A stretch of 55,227 nucleotides of DNA, taken from positions 1 to 55,227 of IMG/VR virus record IMGVR_UViG_3300020455_000017, one strand, 5' to 3'. This DNA is from a virus. The position numbers were made by a program, and so were the translations under genes. Every line of letters starts with the position of its first letter. The stretch's first letter is position 1. The notes beneath the pieces are model-generated. The model was not told the origin of the DNA, searched no databases, and saw only the letters and a list, made by a program, of their open reading frames with translations. Positions 36,001 through 41,935 of the stretch are shown one piece after another.

Positions 36001-39000
36001 CCAGCAATAATGAAACGAGTATCTGAATATTTCTTAAGTGAAGTTACATAATCAGCACGAGTAGAACCTGAAATACCAGCATATCCTTTCTGGAAAGTTA
36101 ATGCAGCACTTAGACCATTTTCTGCTTGTGTGTATTTTGCTAAGATTATATCAGGGTTATATGCTGATAGCATATTACCATTTGGTTTATTACCACCAAC
36201 TACCCATATACTATTACCATCAACAAAAATTTTCTGGAATTCTGTATAATTTTGACCTGTATTACTTTCTAAAGTTCTTTCCCATTGCTTAACACCAGTT
36301 GCTGAAACTTTAGCAATAAAAGCAACTTGATTTCCACTAGCATCCTTAGTCATACCACAAAGGTATGATTCTTTATTATCTGCTACATGAACATCATTAA
36401 TTTTAACATAACTGTTATTTGATATCTTAGAGATGTAGTAATCTGCTTTTTTAAAGATCTGTGGGTGAGTTAGGATAACTCTAGGGTTCTTAGTATAACC
36501 AGATCCTGAATTTATGATATTAATAGTATCAATAGATCCTACAGAACTAACAGTAGCTTCTAATTCTCCAGATGATCCATCACCATCAATAATAACTGAT
36601 GGAGGAATGTCAGTATTATATCCTGATCCTGTTTGGTCAATAACAATTTGCTCAATACCTTTAAATTGACGAACAATAAATGTCTTATTGGTATTCGCCA
36701 TTATAGGTGTATAATCTACAAATACCTGATCGCCAGCAACAATATTGTGAGGTATAGAAGTTTGTAGAACACCAAAATTGAATCCACTGATATTTTCAAA
36801 TGTGTAAGCAGAAACTGTTTCACCTTTAATTCTAGAAACACGTGCAGAAACACCAGATCCATCAGTATCTGTATTATCAAATACAAGACGATCATCTACC
36901 TGATAGTTTTTACCTGGGTTTTCAACTGTAAATCCAGTAACAGATGCATCTTCAAATTTAGTAGTAGTCTCAACTTCAATATCAACTTTAGAGTCAAATT
37001 TAACTTTAGGGAAGTAATCAAAGAGTTGTAAAGGAGATTCCTCGAACATTTGTCTTGGTACTTCATCAGATTCGATAACACCATCACGGTTATCATCCTC
37101 TGCATCAAATAAGAGAATATCACCATTCTCCATAGTTAATGCATTTGATGCTGCGTTTGGAGTTCTTTCAACATCAATATCAACATTCTCATATGGGTCT
37201 CTATATCTAACAACACCAGTAGGAATGTTCTGTTGAATAGCATTAGGAGTTAAGTTCCAAGTATCAACAACAGAGTTGTAACTAGGACCAATAACATAAG
37301 GGAATAGTGGATTACCATCCTCTGTAGCATCAATAGTTACGAAATATACATATCTACCATCTGGGAAATCGGGTGTCTTACAAAAACGTCCATTATATTG
37401 ATCTAAATCACCTAAACCAAAGACATACTCATAATCTTCAACAAAATTACCAGAAGCCTCATCTGTTATAAGAGGACCAGCAGTTCTAGAAGGAAATGGG
37501 TTGTTAGTTGCATCAAAGACTAAATTTGTCTTTAATCTGTATGATGTGTTTAATTTTGTAATAGTAGAGGTTTGATCAGTAGGATCAGTGTATCCATAAG
37601 GTCCATATATCGGATTACCATCAAATGCCCAACCAATAATAGGTGAGTGTGCTAATTGTGTCTCTTGCTCCTTAATAGCACCATCAGTATTTTGGAATAA
37701 GTTATCACCAAGAATATATCTTAATTTCTGAGGATTGGATAAGTGAGCATATTCACCACCATATTCGTTGTTATAACCTTCAAATACAGCACCTTTCGCA
37801 GCATCGAATGTTGATGTTGCTTGAAGGTTGTAAGTCCACTGGAACACAGATGGTGTGAAAGTAGCTTCAGATCCAATAGAAGTTAAGTTAATAAGTGTAG
37901 TTCCTTGAACATAGTTAATACCCTTATTAATAATCTCAATATTAGTTACTCTTCCAGCATTTTCTCCATCAGTGTCAATAGTTGCTCTAGCAATAGCACC
38001 AAATCCAACACCTTGAATAGTTACTTCAGGTGCAGTAGTATATCCAGATCCAGCAGAAATGATAGCAATAGATATAATTCTACCATCATTAACGATTGCT
38101 TGTGCAACAGCACCACTACCAGAACTTAGACTTACTGTTGGTACTGAGGTATAAGATGCACCACCACTTGTAATAGCAACAGTTTTAATAGGACCACGAA
38201 CAGATGCCGTAGCAGTTGCACCAGATCCGCCACCTCCAACAATTGTTATTTGAGGTTGTGAAGTATATCCAGAACCACCATCGTTAATTAAAATACGTGA
38301 AACAACTCCTTTGGTAATAATAGCAGTTGCAGCAGCACCAGCACCATTACCACCGACTATAGACACCAATGGTGATGATGTGTACCCAGAACCCCCTGCA
38401 GTGACTGTGATCTCAGAGATAGAACCATCAACAGTTACACTTGCAGTAGCACCACTACCTCCACCACCATCTATTGTCATAGCTGGAGGAGAAGCAGCAT
38501 CATATTCTTTACCTGCTGTAGTAATTGAAATTGCAGTTAAAGCACCAAAAGTTTTAGTTAATTTAGACTTATAAGACCATATAGAAACACCGTTTACCCA
38601 TGTACCAACAGGTACATTACTTGATATTAGGTTTTTAGTTGAAATTGTCTGTGAAGTTTTAGGGAACCTATTTAATTTACGTTGGTTACCTGGAAGAAGT
38701 GCAGATCCTGGAAAAGGTCCAATTTCATAGTTTGGAATACCTGTAGAAGCAACATACACATGGGTATCATTGAAAAATGTATTCTGGACGTTAGTTGTAT
38801 ATGGTCCAATAACATTTAAAATAGCAGTATTATCCGACTTACCTTTATTAAGGTCAACAGATACAAGAATATTACCTTGAGGTACAACTGTAGCAGGTTG
38901 AGGTAATTGATACTGGAAAACATTCGCAGTATCTCTAGATGTTACAAAGAAGGATCCGTTGTAGATAATGGGGTTAGCACCATATACAGTTACCTGATCA

Positions 39001-41930
39001 CCAACAAGAAGACCATGAGCATTAGCACATGTAACAGTTGCAGATTGATTATTAACACCACCATAAGTGATAGATGTCACAGTAACCAACTTTTTAACGT
39101 TATATAACCAAGTTTTTAAGTCTGCTCCTTCGCCAGTACCACCTAACTTAGAAACAGTTAGTTTATCACCTGGTAAGTAGTAAGATCCAGTATCTGTCAG
39201 TGTTGTTTGTTCTGCATCAACAATACCAACAATATTCATCACAACTTCTTGAGAAGTCCCTTTATTGACATACACTGTGAAGTTTGATGCTATTCCAGTA
39301 GCAGAATCCCAATCTTCAACAACACCATTTACAGAACGAGTACATTCTATAAACTGGTTAAGTGATTTTTCCTTATATTGTACAACTTCTGCTGTAGCAC
39401 CTGTACCTATGACAAATTCACCGTTTCTTTCTGGCCAACCAATTGTAGAGTCAACAGTGATGATACCAGCAGTTGCAGTTAATGGTTCAGCAAGTCTTGT
39501 CTTATAAGGTACTGTGAACTTTCCTACAATAGTTTCTTCTGATAAAACTAACTCAAATATCTCTGTTTCTGATGTTTTAATAGAAATAAAGTTTTCTATT
39601 AAAGCACTTGCTGCTAATACATTAGTATCTGCAATATCAGCATCTTGAGTTAATAGACCATCTCTAATATTATCAGGATTACCACTAACTAAAGTTGCAC
39701 GAAGAATGGTGTCAATTGACCAAGTAGCATCAGAAGGTTTGATTATTTGGTCTTTTGGATAAGAAATACTTACAGTTTCACCGTATAGTAACTTAAATAA
39801 GTAAGCAATACTATAAGAAGTACCTTTAGATGAATAGAAGTCCTTAATTGTCTTAATAGAGTTTCTAACATCAATTTTTGTATAATCTAAACTAGGAACA
39901 TCAGGTAAGAACTGTTCTGTGTACTTATCAAGTAATCTTTTAACAAATACAGCATCTAGACACTTAACAGTAGTTTCTTTAGTTGCAGCAGACGCAACAG
40001 TGTTATTAGAGAATACTGCATTACCATCTTCAGTATATTCTTTAATTGCACTCGCTGCTCTAGCACATCCTTCAAATTGTGCTTTAGTATATCCAGAACC
40101 AGCCTGATTTACTGTAAATCCAGTAACTTCATTTAAACCAATAGTAGCAGAAGCTTCTGCTGAAGGTGGTGACTGAATTATGATTTGAGGAGGTGTTACA
40201 GCACTATACCCAGTACCAAAATTGGTAATGTTGATATCAATGATCTGACCATTGAAAATCGATGCTGTAGCAGTTGCTCCAGTACCACCAATATAAACTC
40301 CTAGATCATTTACTCTATCATCTACAATATAAACAGATGGGGTATCTTCATATCCACCACCACCACTTAAAATCTCAATATTGATAACACGACCATCACC
40401 ATCAACCGATGTTTGAAGAATTTGAGCACCAACTGGGTCAATAATTGCTATTCTAGGTACAGTTTCATATCCTTGACCAGCATTTAGTATAGTAACACCA
40501 GTAACCTTACCATCTGTTAAAACTGCTCTTAAATTTGCTTTAATTGGGTTAGAACCAGTTGGTTCATCAACATAAATGGTTGGAACCGTTGTATATCCTT
40601 GACCAGCAGTAGTAATTGGTACAGTACCAGTTATTTGACCGCTAGAAATAGTTGGAGCACCTAATATAGCACCTCCAGGTTGTAAGAAAGTAAGTCTAGG
40701 AGTAAAAGTATACCCACTACCAGAATTGGTAACTTCAAGTCCAGAAACCTCACCATTAGTAACAGTTGCCTTAACAGATGCTACACTAGATCCAGTTTTA
40801 GTTGGAGTTTGAATAACAACAGTAGGTGGGTTAGTATCACTATAACCTTTACCACCATCTAGAAGAGCAACACTCTTAATACCATTAACTAAAGCAGTTG
40901 CAGAAGCACCACTACCAGTATCCGAGTTAATAGAAACTTTTGGTGGATATTCATACCTGTAACCAGTACCATTTGCATTAATTGCAATACTAGTGATATT
41001 ACCAGTATCATCAACACGAGAATATCCTACAGCATTAGAACCAAAAGAAGGAATAGGTGCCTCAATAGCGTATACTGATAATGCTCTACCATTTAGAGGA
41101 GCAGTTTTAAATATAAACTGGTCATCATCAAGGAAGAAGTCTACTTTAGGTATTAAAAGTTTATTATCATATACAGCAATAACATATTCAGTAATTTCTG
41201 GTGCATATCTTACACCATTTCTAGTTAAAGTAAATTGTTTCTTACTATCACCAAATGTATTAGAAATATTATCCGTTCCAACAATAGTATTCTCAACAAA
41301 ACCACTCAAATAAGTGATATAAGTAAAACTTTCACCATCTGATGCTAATTTTAGTCTAGGAGCAGTTGTAAATACAATATTGGTTCCACTAACAGTATAA
41401 TCAGTATTTGGAATTAAAGTTTCACCATAAACACTAACAATCAAGTGTTGTGCAGAAGGAGGAGCAACTGGATTGTTCTGTGAAGTTAATGGGAATGATG
41501 TAGTTGTGCCATCAAAAGATTTAAGTGGATTTGCAAGACCAGTCCACTTTAATTTTACCTGATCATATGAAATACCTGGACTTAATGCTATATTTGGAGC
41601 AGAAGTCGTTTTCTCGTAATATATTACCTCATCGCCTATCATTACTGATCCATTCTTCTCTAAGAATGCATCAATTGTTTCTACTACTATCGTTTCATCA
41701 GTTGCTTTTACATCTTCTACTACCTTAGTCGCACCATCAAGGATACTAATATCCAACTTATCAATATCCAGATATTGAAGAAAATTGTTAAGTAAATTCT
41801 GACCTAAACCCGTTTTTTCTTGTGATCTATAGTAATATTCAACAAATTTGTTGAATAGTTTATAGTCACTCCTGATAAACTCAGGTGTTTGGGCATTAAT
41901 TGCCTGAGAAACCTTATTGATATTTGTCAT
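18006..41930 (-). CDS. Giant 7974 aa baseplate-associated virion protein (gp7 position)
   Basis: One uninterrupted frame of 7974 codons in the place that gp7 holds in T4 (after gp25 and gp6, before gp8). Approximate residues: helical N-terminus 1-80; Gly/Tyr repeats 300-620; a conserved helical segment 686-720 (IKDFYSSKGTSYSIAYLFKL) like that of long cyanophage gp7-type proteins; more repeats 1120-1330; YHYH domain 1400-1560 (WAFDGNPIYGPYGY); beta-propeller-like repeats 1830-2200; LamG-like domains 2210-2430 and 4050-4240; 19 'YPR' repeats 4313-6604; three helical modules near 4380-4500, 6320-6510 and 6650-6910; a carbohydrate-binding-like beta-sandwich 7010-7240; NGVLQxPG modules near 7670-7830; and a final Gly/Tyr repeat. 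The gp7 role of the N-terminus is inferred; the remainder looks like host-contact decoration. Confidence 0.85.
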   Translation of the reverse strand: MTNINKVSQAINAQTPEFIRSDYKLFNKFVEYYYRSQEKTGLGQNLLNNFLQYLDIDKLDISILDGATKVVEDVKATDETIVVETIDAFLEKNGSVMIGDEVIYYEKTTSAPNIALSPGISYDQVKLKWTGLANPLKSFDGTTTSFPLTSQNNPVAPPSAQHLIVSVYGETLIPNTDYTVSGTNIVFTTAPRLKLASDGESFTYITYLSGFVENTIVGTDNISNTFGDSKKQFTLTRNGVRYAPEITEYVIAVYDNKLLIPKVDFFLDDDQFIFKTAPLNGRALSVYAIEAPIPSFGSNAVGYSRVDDTGNITSIAINANGTGYRYEYPPKVSINSDTGSGASATALVNGIKSVALLDGGKGYSDTNPPTVVIQTPTKTGSSVASVKATVTNGEVSGLEVTNSGSGYTFTPRLTFLQPGGAILGAPTISSGQITGTVPITTAGQGYTTVPTIYVDEPTGSNPIKANLRAVLTDGKVTGVTILNAGQGYETVPRIAIIDPVGAQILQTSVDGDGRVINIEILSGGGGYEDTPSVYIVDDRVNDLGVYIGGTGATATASIFNGQIIDINITNFGTGYSAVTPPQIIIQSPPSAEASATIGLNEVTGFTVNQAGSGYTKAQFEGCARAASAIKEYTEDGNAVFSNNTVASAATKETTVKCLDAVFVKRLLDKYTEQFLPDVPSLDYTKIDVRNSIKTIKDFYSSKGTSYSIAYLFKLLYGETVSISYPKDQIIKPSDATWSIDTILRATLVSGNPDNIRDGLLTQDADIADTNVLAASALIENFISIKTSETEIFELVLSEETIVGKFTVPYKTRLAEPLTATAGIITVDSTIGWPERNGEFVIGTGATAEVVQYKEKSLNQFIECTRSVNGVVEDWDSATGIASNFTVYVNKGTSQEVVMNIVGIVDAEQTTLTDTGSYYLPGDKLTVSKLGGTGEGADLKTWLYNVKKLVTVTSITYGGVNNQSATVTCANAHGLLVGDQVTVYGANPIIYNGSFFVTSRDTANVFQYQLPQPATVVPQGNILVSVDLNKGKSDNTAILNVIGPYTTNVQNTFFNDTHVYVASTGIPNYEIGPFPGSALLPGNQRKLNRFPKTSQTISTKNLISSNVPVGTWVNGVSIWSYKSKLTKTFGALTAISITTAGKEYDAASPPAMTIDGGGGSGATASVTVDGSISEITVTAGGSGYTSSPLVSIVGGNGAGAAATAIITKGVVSRILINDGGSGYTSQPQITIVGGGGSGATATASVRGPIKTVAITSGGASYTSVPTVSLSSGSGAVAQAIVNDGRIISIAIISAGSGYTTAPEVTIQGVGFGAIARATIDTDGENAGRVTNIEIINKGINYVQGTTLINLTSIGSEATFTPSVFQWTYNLQATSTFDAAKGAVFEGYNNEYGGEYAHLSNPQKLRYILGDNLFQNTDGAIKEQETQLAHSPIIGWAFDGNPIYGPYGYTDPTDQTSTITKLNTSYRLKTNLVFDATNNPFPSRTAGPLITDEASGNFVEDYEYVFGLGDLDQYNGRFCKTPDFPDGRYVYFVTIDATEDGNPLFPYVIGPSYNSVVDTWNLTPNAIQQNIPTGVVRYRDPYENVDIDVERTPNAASNALTMENGDILLFDAEDDNRDGVIESDEVPRQMFEESPLQLFDYFPKVKFDSKVDIEVETTTKFEDASVTGFTVENPGKNYQVDDRLVFDNTDTDGSGVSARVSRIKGETVSAYTFENISGFNFGVLQTSIPHNIVAGDQVFVDYTPIMANTNKTFIVRQFKGIEQIVIDQTGSGYNTDIPPSVIIDGDGSSGELEATVSSVGSIDTINIINSGSGYTKNPRVILTHPQIFKKADYYISKISNNSYVKINDVHVADNKESYLCGMTKDASGNQVAFIAKVSATGVKQWERTLESNTGQNYTEFQKIFVDGNSIWVVGGNKPNGNMLSAYNPDIILAKYTQAENGLSAALTFQKGYAGISGSTRADYVTSLKKYSDTRFIIAGYTNTNSGAPFDAWIASIDTTGNFAIKRKLATTNASEKITDLIVNGTDIYLCMEVATTSTEGDVNPAIAKITLGVNAFTVDWIKQYTNVLYSTLDTSICIDEFNEIYLTSTLRLKSDDTTRDSFWVGKVDSTGDLLWNYRYVTPGRDISLAKKSVIDIFGDLNIAFTRTNNTNTFKTVDSVKIGYDGKLKNHSTNSFTNDNVEGLTVHSLDVDNSGDIHLYGQTNYNRNEFIFDFASNATTDVTGHYTLNTTSATNSITVAGNLAKIYGYNPAGLNSSWVNSYFDISSSALGTKLANDWTLEFFIHRVSSESQTLSQTNQTLFGIGGAQDATGGLWLGYDMSSGKLQFAATNNSTALSGATPVESTQTNMFANNSWQVIGVKKEGNDFKVYVNGIQVITGIISNTALGAKTLYFGNQVGWGTGAGDFKKERQGQFYIDNIRLRNGAVVPTVPNDIQNLPPTDTFALSYSWNDTSWFTTNLNRYDYIDYVGWGLKVDKDADAARIGTQSTQTNTQIGFTRTAVSPVTGSVLTVTTTGISLASAGLQSLDYDDATITLLQDTETLTYTQDTWSSRTATVPSPGSQKLKVSAVVKDRYFFKVTNTIKIDNIQELTVNQAFNFTVGAKLRLNNDSGTFVNSGYIIKTDTVNNKVYLAVNNNAWTDDLNTGKLVTEQFNEQSTYGIVGPIPNDTNIIQNYVFSMVNNTTPGTFDIDLDDYNLDGTGYNAGGGQNLDGFAKFKPFLVADYSVKIEEVAGGSPFIVGSVVNIAASNISFNATYTTAQVTGLTAVTKITLTANLNKTLQVTAVANTNEVYVITATSHYLNKGEILYVDGNPSQTVGGTVYDEYDGAFAVDTIVSPLEFTYKLPTIAITDPATSAGTVSIFVKSPTLKMYYGHQYLFDLSHSSLVGGNLSFSKDNLYKLEYSFNSIERIGIPGVTGGGQPSPSVKLKIDDTIVTNISYYFDPSRTGDNSPVVAGSYLDVVESPYKGTFDITSTSGQTITSGPDTFKFLLANEPEGNASISQTSYSTSSVKAVGSINAIRIVNPGGFYTKLPVVTGISSTRKIERATIEEPGTEYAVGTYNGVPITGDGEGGLVQITVADGLDDDGITIPGQINAVVITSAGKGYTTASIDIDSVAGILGSGLTGSGAKVNVIIPPFGTEASIFTKGDKVGKIKKLKNNNFGYDYPHDYTLRPEITFPLNAQLTSTSILSSITVTNPGSGYSLAPAVIITGGGGSGATAESSIKNGRLDNIVVKDPGAGYSSTPTISLRSSFNYVVNLDLGLLQFAYPHGIVNGAAVSVAVTDTGDGADFPLAAGAIGRLNATTTYYAIAGATNSLEGDQLKLAITASNAALGDAISFVNAGEGRQSVLTESFGGAAEANVITSTFLEGELVYQGDTLDVATATGYVSTNSGWQIGPRILKIVDYTGTFANGQKITGVISKSSGTISDLKVARGVLEIGSITKTTGQFIDDVGKPSEIIQKIQDSYYYQDFSYAVKSAVSISDWKEILIRNVHPASFKVFGELNLNEYGQIPNKDTFFQLTKSVELAQEAIVPNIQNFALVEPIYTEFNNTEVLFRQKRLTSSENILTSVVQRIDDISNLFDGQKIAFPLTVNGNNVVANANQLMIVLNGVVQNPETSFNIQSDSIVFSEPPSPPASVKYANITVSQIQTVAFEFTNISGIFPNIGNPLVGSSTNARLIVTNVTGNTVSGYITEGTFVIGELVSVGATGFSALLASNTAVSNIGLFTFGENVTNLTGDIAKVEQINLATGQETPAAQLRYAVGPSTTSIEVIPYGGASLSPVTAGTFVATQNYQFGSEIFLVNSITDNADSTTLGVSRGQVGTQAVAQQENTPVYSTVIAVTNALTLSKTAGTYKSTPGLFDIQLNDIIIGSKSGVVASVASTSAYQDPTTNEFIGQVNISPGSSFFGLLFNRITSSSYPNVVLDNISQSQVNVVDFTDNLTAFDSKFPANELINNYVIPYDNAVGSIVQDEYVRNYRINYGNNVGDFTSSEDGRVRKLSFYDKQGTGFFNNGQIIRTRDTKAEVIGYSQARDIVYLGKIGRTQSNGEDYYKFTFSEDAKLDTTQKKFGLTSLELAAADYISTPSTTEIAFGSGVFTVDLWIRPATASLSGNVDIFDTRSSGATEVAGRLYLATGQPRWHVNGSDLVTTSTTLTADTWVHIAIVRVSTTTKIYINGTEAGTATDNSSYIAKPIRIGADYAGANGFTGHVDELRISNTSRYTTAFTAPNGIYQGDANTKLLLHFEGIDGGVHVEDWSGVESFTAGEYFNNDSIIDTVRKVAGKHTWAGGTANNAIRITGGVEKDVTDATYNPNTGDLVLTIGSHSYTTSNTITIKPNSLTFTCAKDNNATNHTYPRVTDPAYGATLAISAETATTITVNVGIANRGFVGNTQRYINAGDLITSNLDFIAKEVVYLINQKFPNFTVIGGNVNCEDDVRDVCKAIVFDIQNGSNSKIWDAASYYVNRADVNNVQLLNVEKEIIETVWAYGKLDEILDFIVTNSLWDVQGDHGLTQKTDTSITDSTTSSFTEITPTNVVYSAATGDLKITKSSHGFVGPSALTATGATYNPATGILEITSNSHGLLNGDKVQLEDDSLTFTCSMDENRSTHTYPRSSDHASQGWLSVQNKQTNTFQLDVGKTPNVGFQPSAATYDAESGLLTMDIGEHRLRAGTNVKLAKESLSFTCDMDDDFTTKKYPRTTDPVYNDSIPILYEGSRHTITFATYTPSSGKMVLTCGKQFSVTDAAYVPTTGVMTLTVPNHGLTVNDQIKIVNNSIVFTCAMDDHTTDHSYPRSTDPQSDKRLSLSNITTNTFDVNVGTTPAVNFTPGAGTTYNPATGDLVLAIGTHSLSVGDGIRIADNSLTFTCNYNGDGNSTQKTYPRSSGENGTAGGASNNTGTPDPAYQTSVYITGTTSTTITVNVGTSSDTSTHVFVTANSNAIVTGGDYAHIFQYAVPNGITYDNHRFENGDKVRLLDNSLTFTCQLDGNDTDHAYPRVGKDPYAGRQFKIANKTDKTFEINVGISPDKSTHTFKSAYPGGLIHVDNTVTLDVGKSPKLVHDISNAVYTPADGNMVLTLGTHDLVVGDNIKLLNEAVTFTCDQDSDVSEHAYPRTTIDTHQATTGTSYNPTTGIMSITTTSAHGMRNGDWVKFDDDSLTFNCNFDGYQTNKTYPRSTDPVSGKWIQVSNVASTTFDVQVLDVIPSTNLDPHIFVSGTATGIKQKRDKTFDTSVSITAVGTSNKTASGGAYNPETGVLTITSSSHGLTGASEHTVTNSTYTPSTGVLTLTIAGHGFTNGDRIRIKDDSITFTCSKDYDATIHTYPRSTDPVSNKFLHIVNVTTNTFDVNVGKSQDLSSHTFISATSNGIERAVASVKLDADSITFSCDMGGGAVNKTYPRTTDPIANQWVPITNSQTNSFDIFVGKTVFGNTAHSYQSATSNGIKVQDGTVTINVGISSNTTTHAFVEAKKGALIVGGVYTHTFVPQAAYSVTDASYNPTSGVMELTINGHGFENGDFIQIANESLTFSCGFNGASGTAAQKAYPRATDFSSGKWLEISNVATNTFDVQVLETAPSTNTDTHTFVSATSGGVVRSALKTGGAYTHTFKSAIANGIKKQGQAITIKPEGLTLKCNIDDNATKHIYPRKTDPAYNSALAITKYDTNTFTVNVGKSLANEENTPYTPTAATYDPSNGNMVLTLGKHTLTTSDSVLIEDESLKFSCTMDNNQSPKAYPRSLHDTRASGRPVAITAVGTTSHTITAADYNPVIGELLLTVANHGLSEGDMVKFDVNAIRFTCAKDSNATNHDYPRSTDPVADKWIEVRNVTTTQFRVNVGVSSDTSQHQFVSAVSGALKSQTGTVTVNVGSAGTNAQFTPSAATYDAETGNMTLTIGQHGMKKGSSVTIANAGLTFNCTMNGGSSNKQYPRSTDPYGNLKSIPVTHIGHTHHTITNATYSPGIGKLTITIPSHGFSNGDYVQIVDNSITFRCELDGNTTDHAYPRTGFDRASGGWFAVAGAATDTFDINVGVSSDTSTHVFKSATTKGLRKQSGVITVNVGASPIKGYDVSNAVFTPSTGVLVLTIGEHSLTSGTSLKIANNSLVFRCDADGQASDHSYPRANGQSGATADDPAYNDAVAIVSVTSNTVTLNVGTSSNTTTHAFQSTNNTYTASTAAYNPTTGVMTITSNGHGMINGEHIKIADNSLTFTCAQDSNATNHSYPRPTDPVSNRWLTISNVQTNTFDVQVLDQVPSTNLTAHTFVSATANGITRAVLSTGGAYTHTFVTAASNAVSYTPQSTHTFVSADPGSIKKISTTHTFVSSITNSIKLLNHNTADCTDVQTNIENLINILTDTLNAANLATPVDHLGAVTRSKPDYEFLGGKVGTYYEVPFPVSYHNSTDDQIYANQIDLDTQYRFRDAANLIRVNLGPIIDKASADMLSRYPDLALDMPRNANGTSTDGTLRCKTDLILIAEEIIKDIEDGGNLNSVNVAKQYLGTNDVLVHIRLQVFQSAYAHERLGFYMKQAIIGNLSGTNTDKIIVGDWDITQDPTTGTFTPTGATYDYTTGDLVLTIGSHTLAVGRMIQLAENGLTFSCNTGSGAVNKTYPRSIGANTATGADYAYNTNLAITSKTATTITVNVNGGQGPISNANTHTFVSATTNSVIVPGDCANVQDAIDTLVNTINDIIAPTEEAFGVAADRLYFNRDYIAEEITNRVTAEFTYTLNGINYSAFTYPGATGEATCRRDLKLIIVSMISDLQTGGNNSTVAAIEKYLTSTLSISYVEKELLPTLYAIEQLKELGDYAIRNRLFNVGHTTVGDQYAAQFTSQSAFQDSFNPPNILHVTTRFNELVDFALNILAPSRKTGRGAAKNILYNRNYYKQEITNLVNSQFGSGTWTYDTFLDEVVDDLVHDTIVTNTLDNQLGRSITIENVIGVFVKGETVRSNNNGTAIVLEFVADTNLLIVGTFTGSMWKGVDLIEGSVSGAVADISVGGVSDDYHYYNNPANVKTLATARLITSNISGQISGVNLFANPEAFTLDWSGNKMFITEDAITSPDATPTAEKIVSTADNDLHSIIRNYTLSSSDTWDDGVIKFDDTNNKFDEGSLTNQSTQTYTWSVFIKAGELNRCRIQLDLDEGQSGVQRVFFDLNLTNGVIGSLFTPQGGVTGDAYGVVPYGDGWYRAYITATFSFGFSALQAEIIINDTNNAQIYAGNNSNGAYVWGAKLNKGALDPYTSVDGKVFFADAEFNIKNYALDRLEEYTLQALDDTLTSPGPSSTFLKFFSIPAAAEYDKRSVSGIVRSNLNLLREQLKQDTYYTGIAQVNGLSIPTLTYGTRSIPAGVGGGLQSADFLYGLTSDAYAELEDITMNEGRVVQAYQRFRIDGDITDGPFSMNEVVTKQGAPSITGVVYGFHQDENYKYLDVRVTAGPWAITDTLVGATNSTTAQISAIESRIQIIDLKGSFVNDIPFKGYTSGATATPTGFIKTDAAVLTNTGGTLTVDTETLNGTFETTCVVYPENSRQYIEVSKFAGLDIGIGSRIASTGYTRLQIAIVSGLNNFTVGNKIYKVNAGIQDTNTFGYITELDLDNNYIYVTEYAGSFALGDFIGDYGLESNPIGYATVSTRVVTPGAAAAQVQDIRVSGVNKRLYLSDIVGTFDLKDAIVGPESYESIILTKVDLKARVKRAFKGFDGTTTSFKLTQQNGTSYLPDPAGHLLVFVNGILQPPGAANAYTAFSDTIQFTEAPDLGASFTGFYVGKLRQLDDISFEFDSLRQSFNLKRNDVFYSLTLTEGVQSSTIRPENNILVSLNGVLQEPGIGFEIVGSRIIFSEIPRVGSTFVAFSYVGSEADVDAAEVVPPVEPGDFIDIQGETDSREVAVIESSNSLITFDYLGSVFGKDAQGSAAITQGFIDTVQVTAGGSGYTSRPTVRIDSISGFEGSIKALVGVGGVEISNPGSGYETPGIAVETSVPDDWTAPDLSAYGEEFVDPEIG
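22120..28990 (-). repeat. 19-copy 'FxC...YPR' protein-coding repeat array
   Basis: Inside the giant gene, 19 units share a core of the form S-L-T-F-x-C-x-x-D-x(4-6)-H-x-YPRxxDP, then a strand like TNTFDVNVG and often THxFVSA. The YPR codons fall near 28880, 28115, 27857, 27575, 27312, 26970, 26621, 26438, 25990, 25757, 25329, 25029, 24760, 24537, 24189, 23965, 23622, 23310 and 22151. Spacing is variable (about 180-770 nt) because linkers such as YNPTTGVMTITSNGHG differ in length and order. Copies are diverged, so they are old duplications rather than recent slippage. Each unit keeps one Cys. Confidence 0.85.
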
Positions 41931-41935
41931 CTAAC

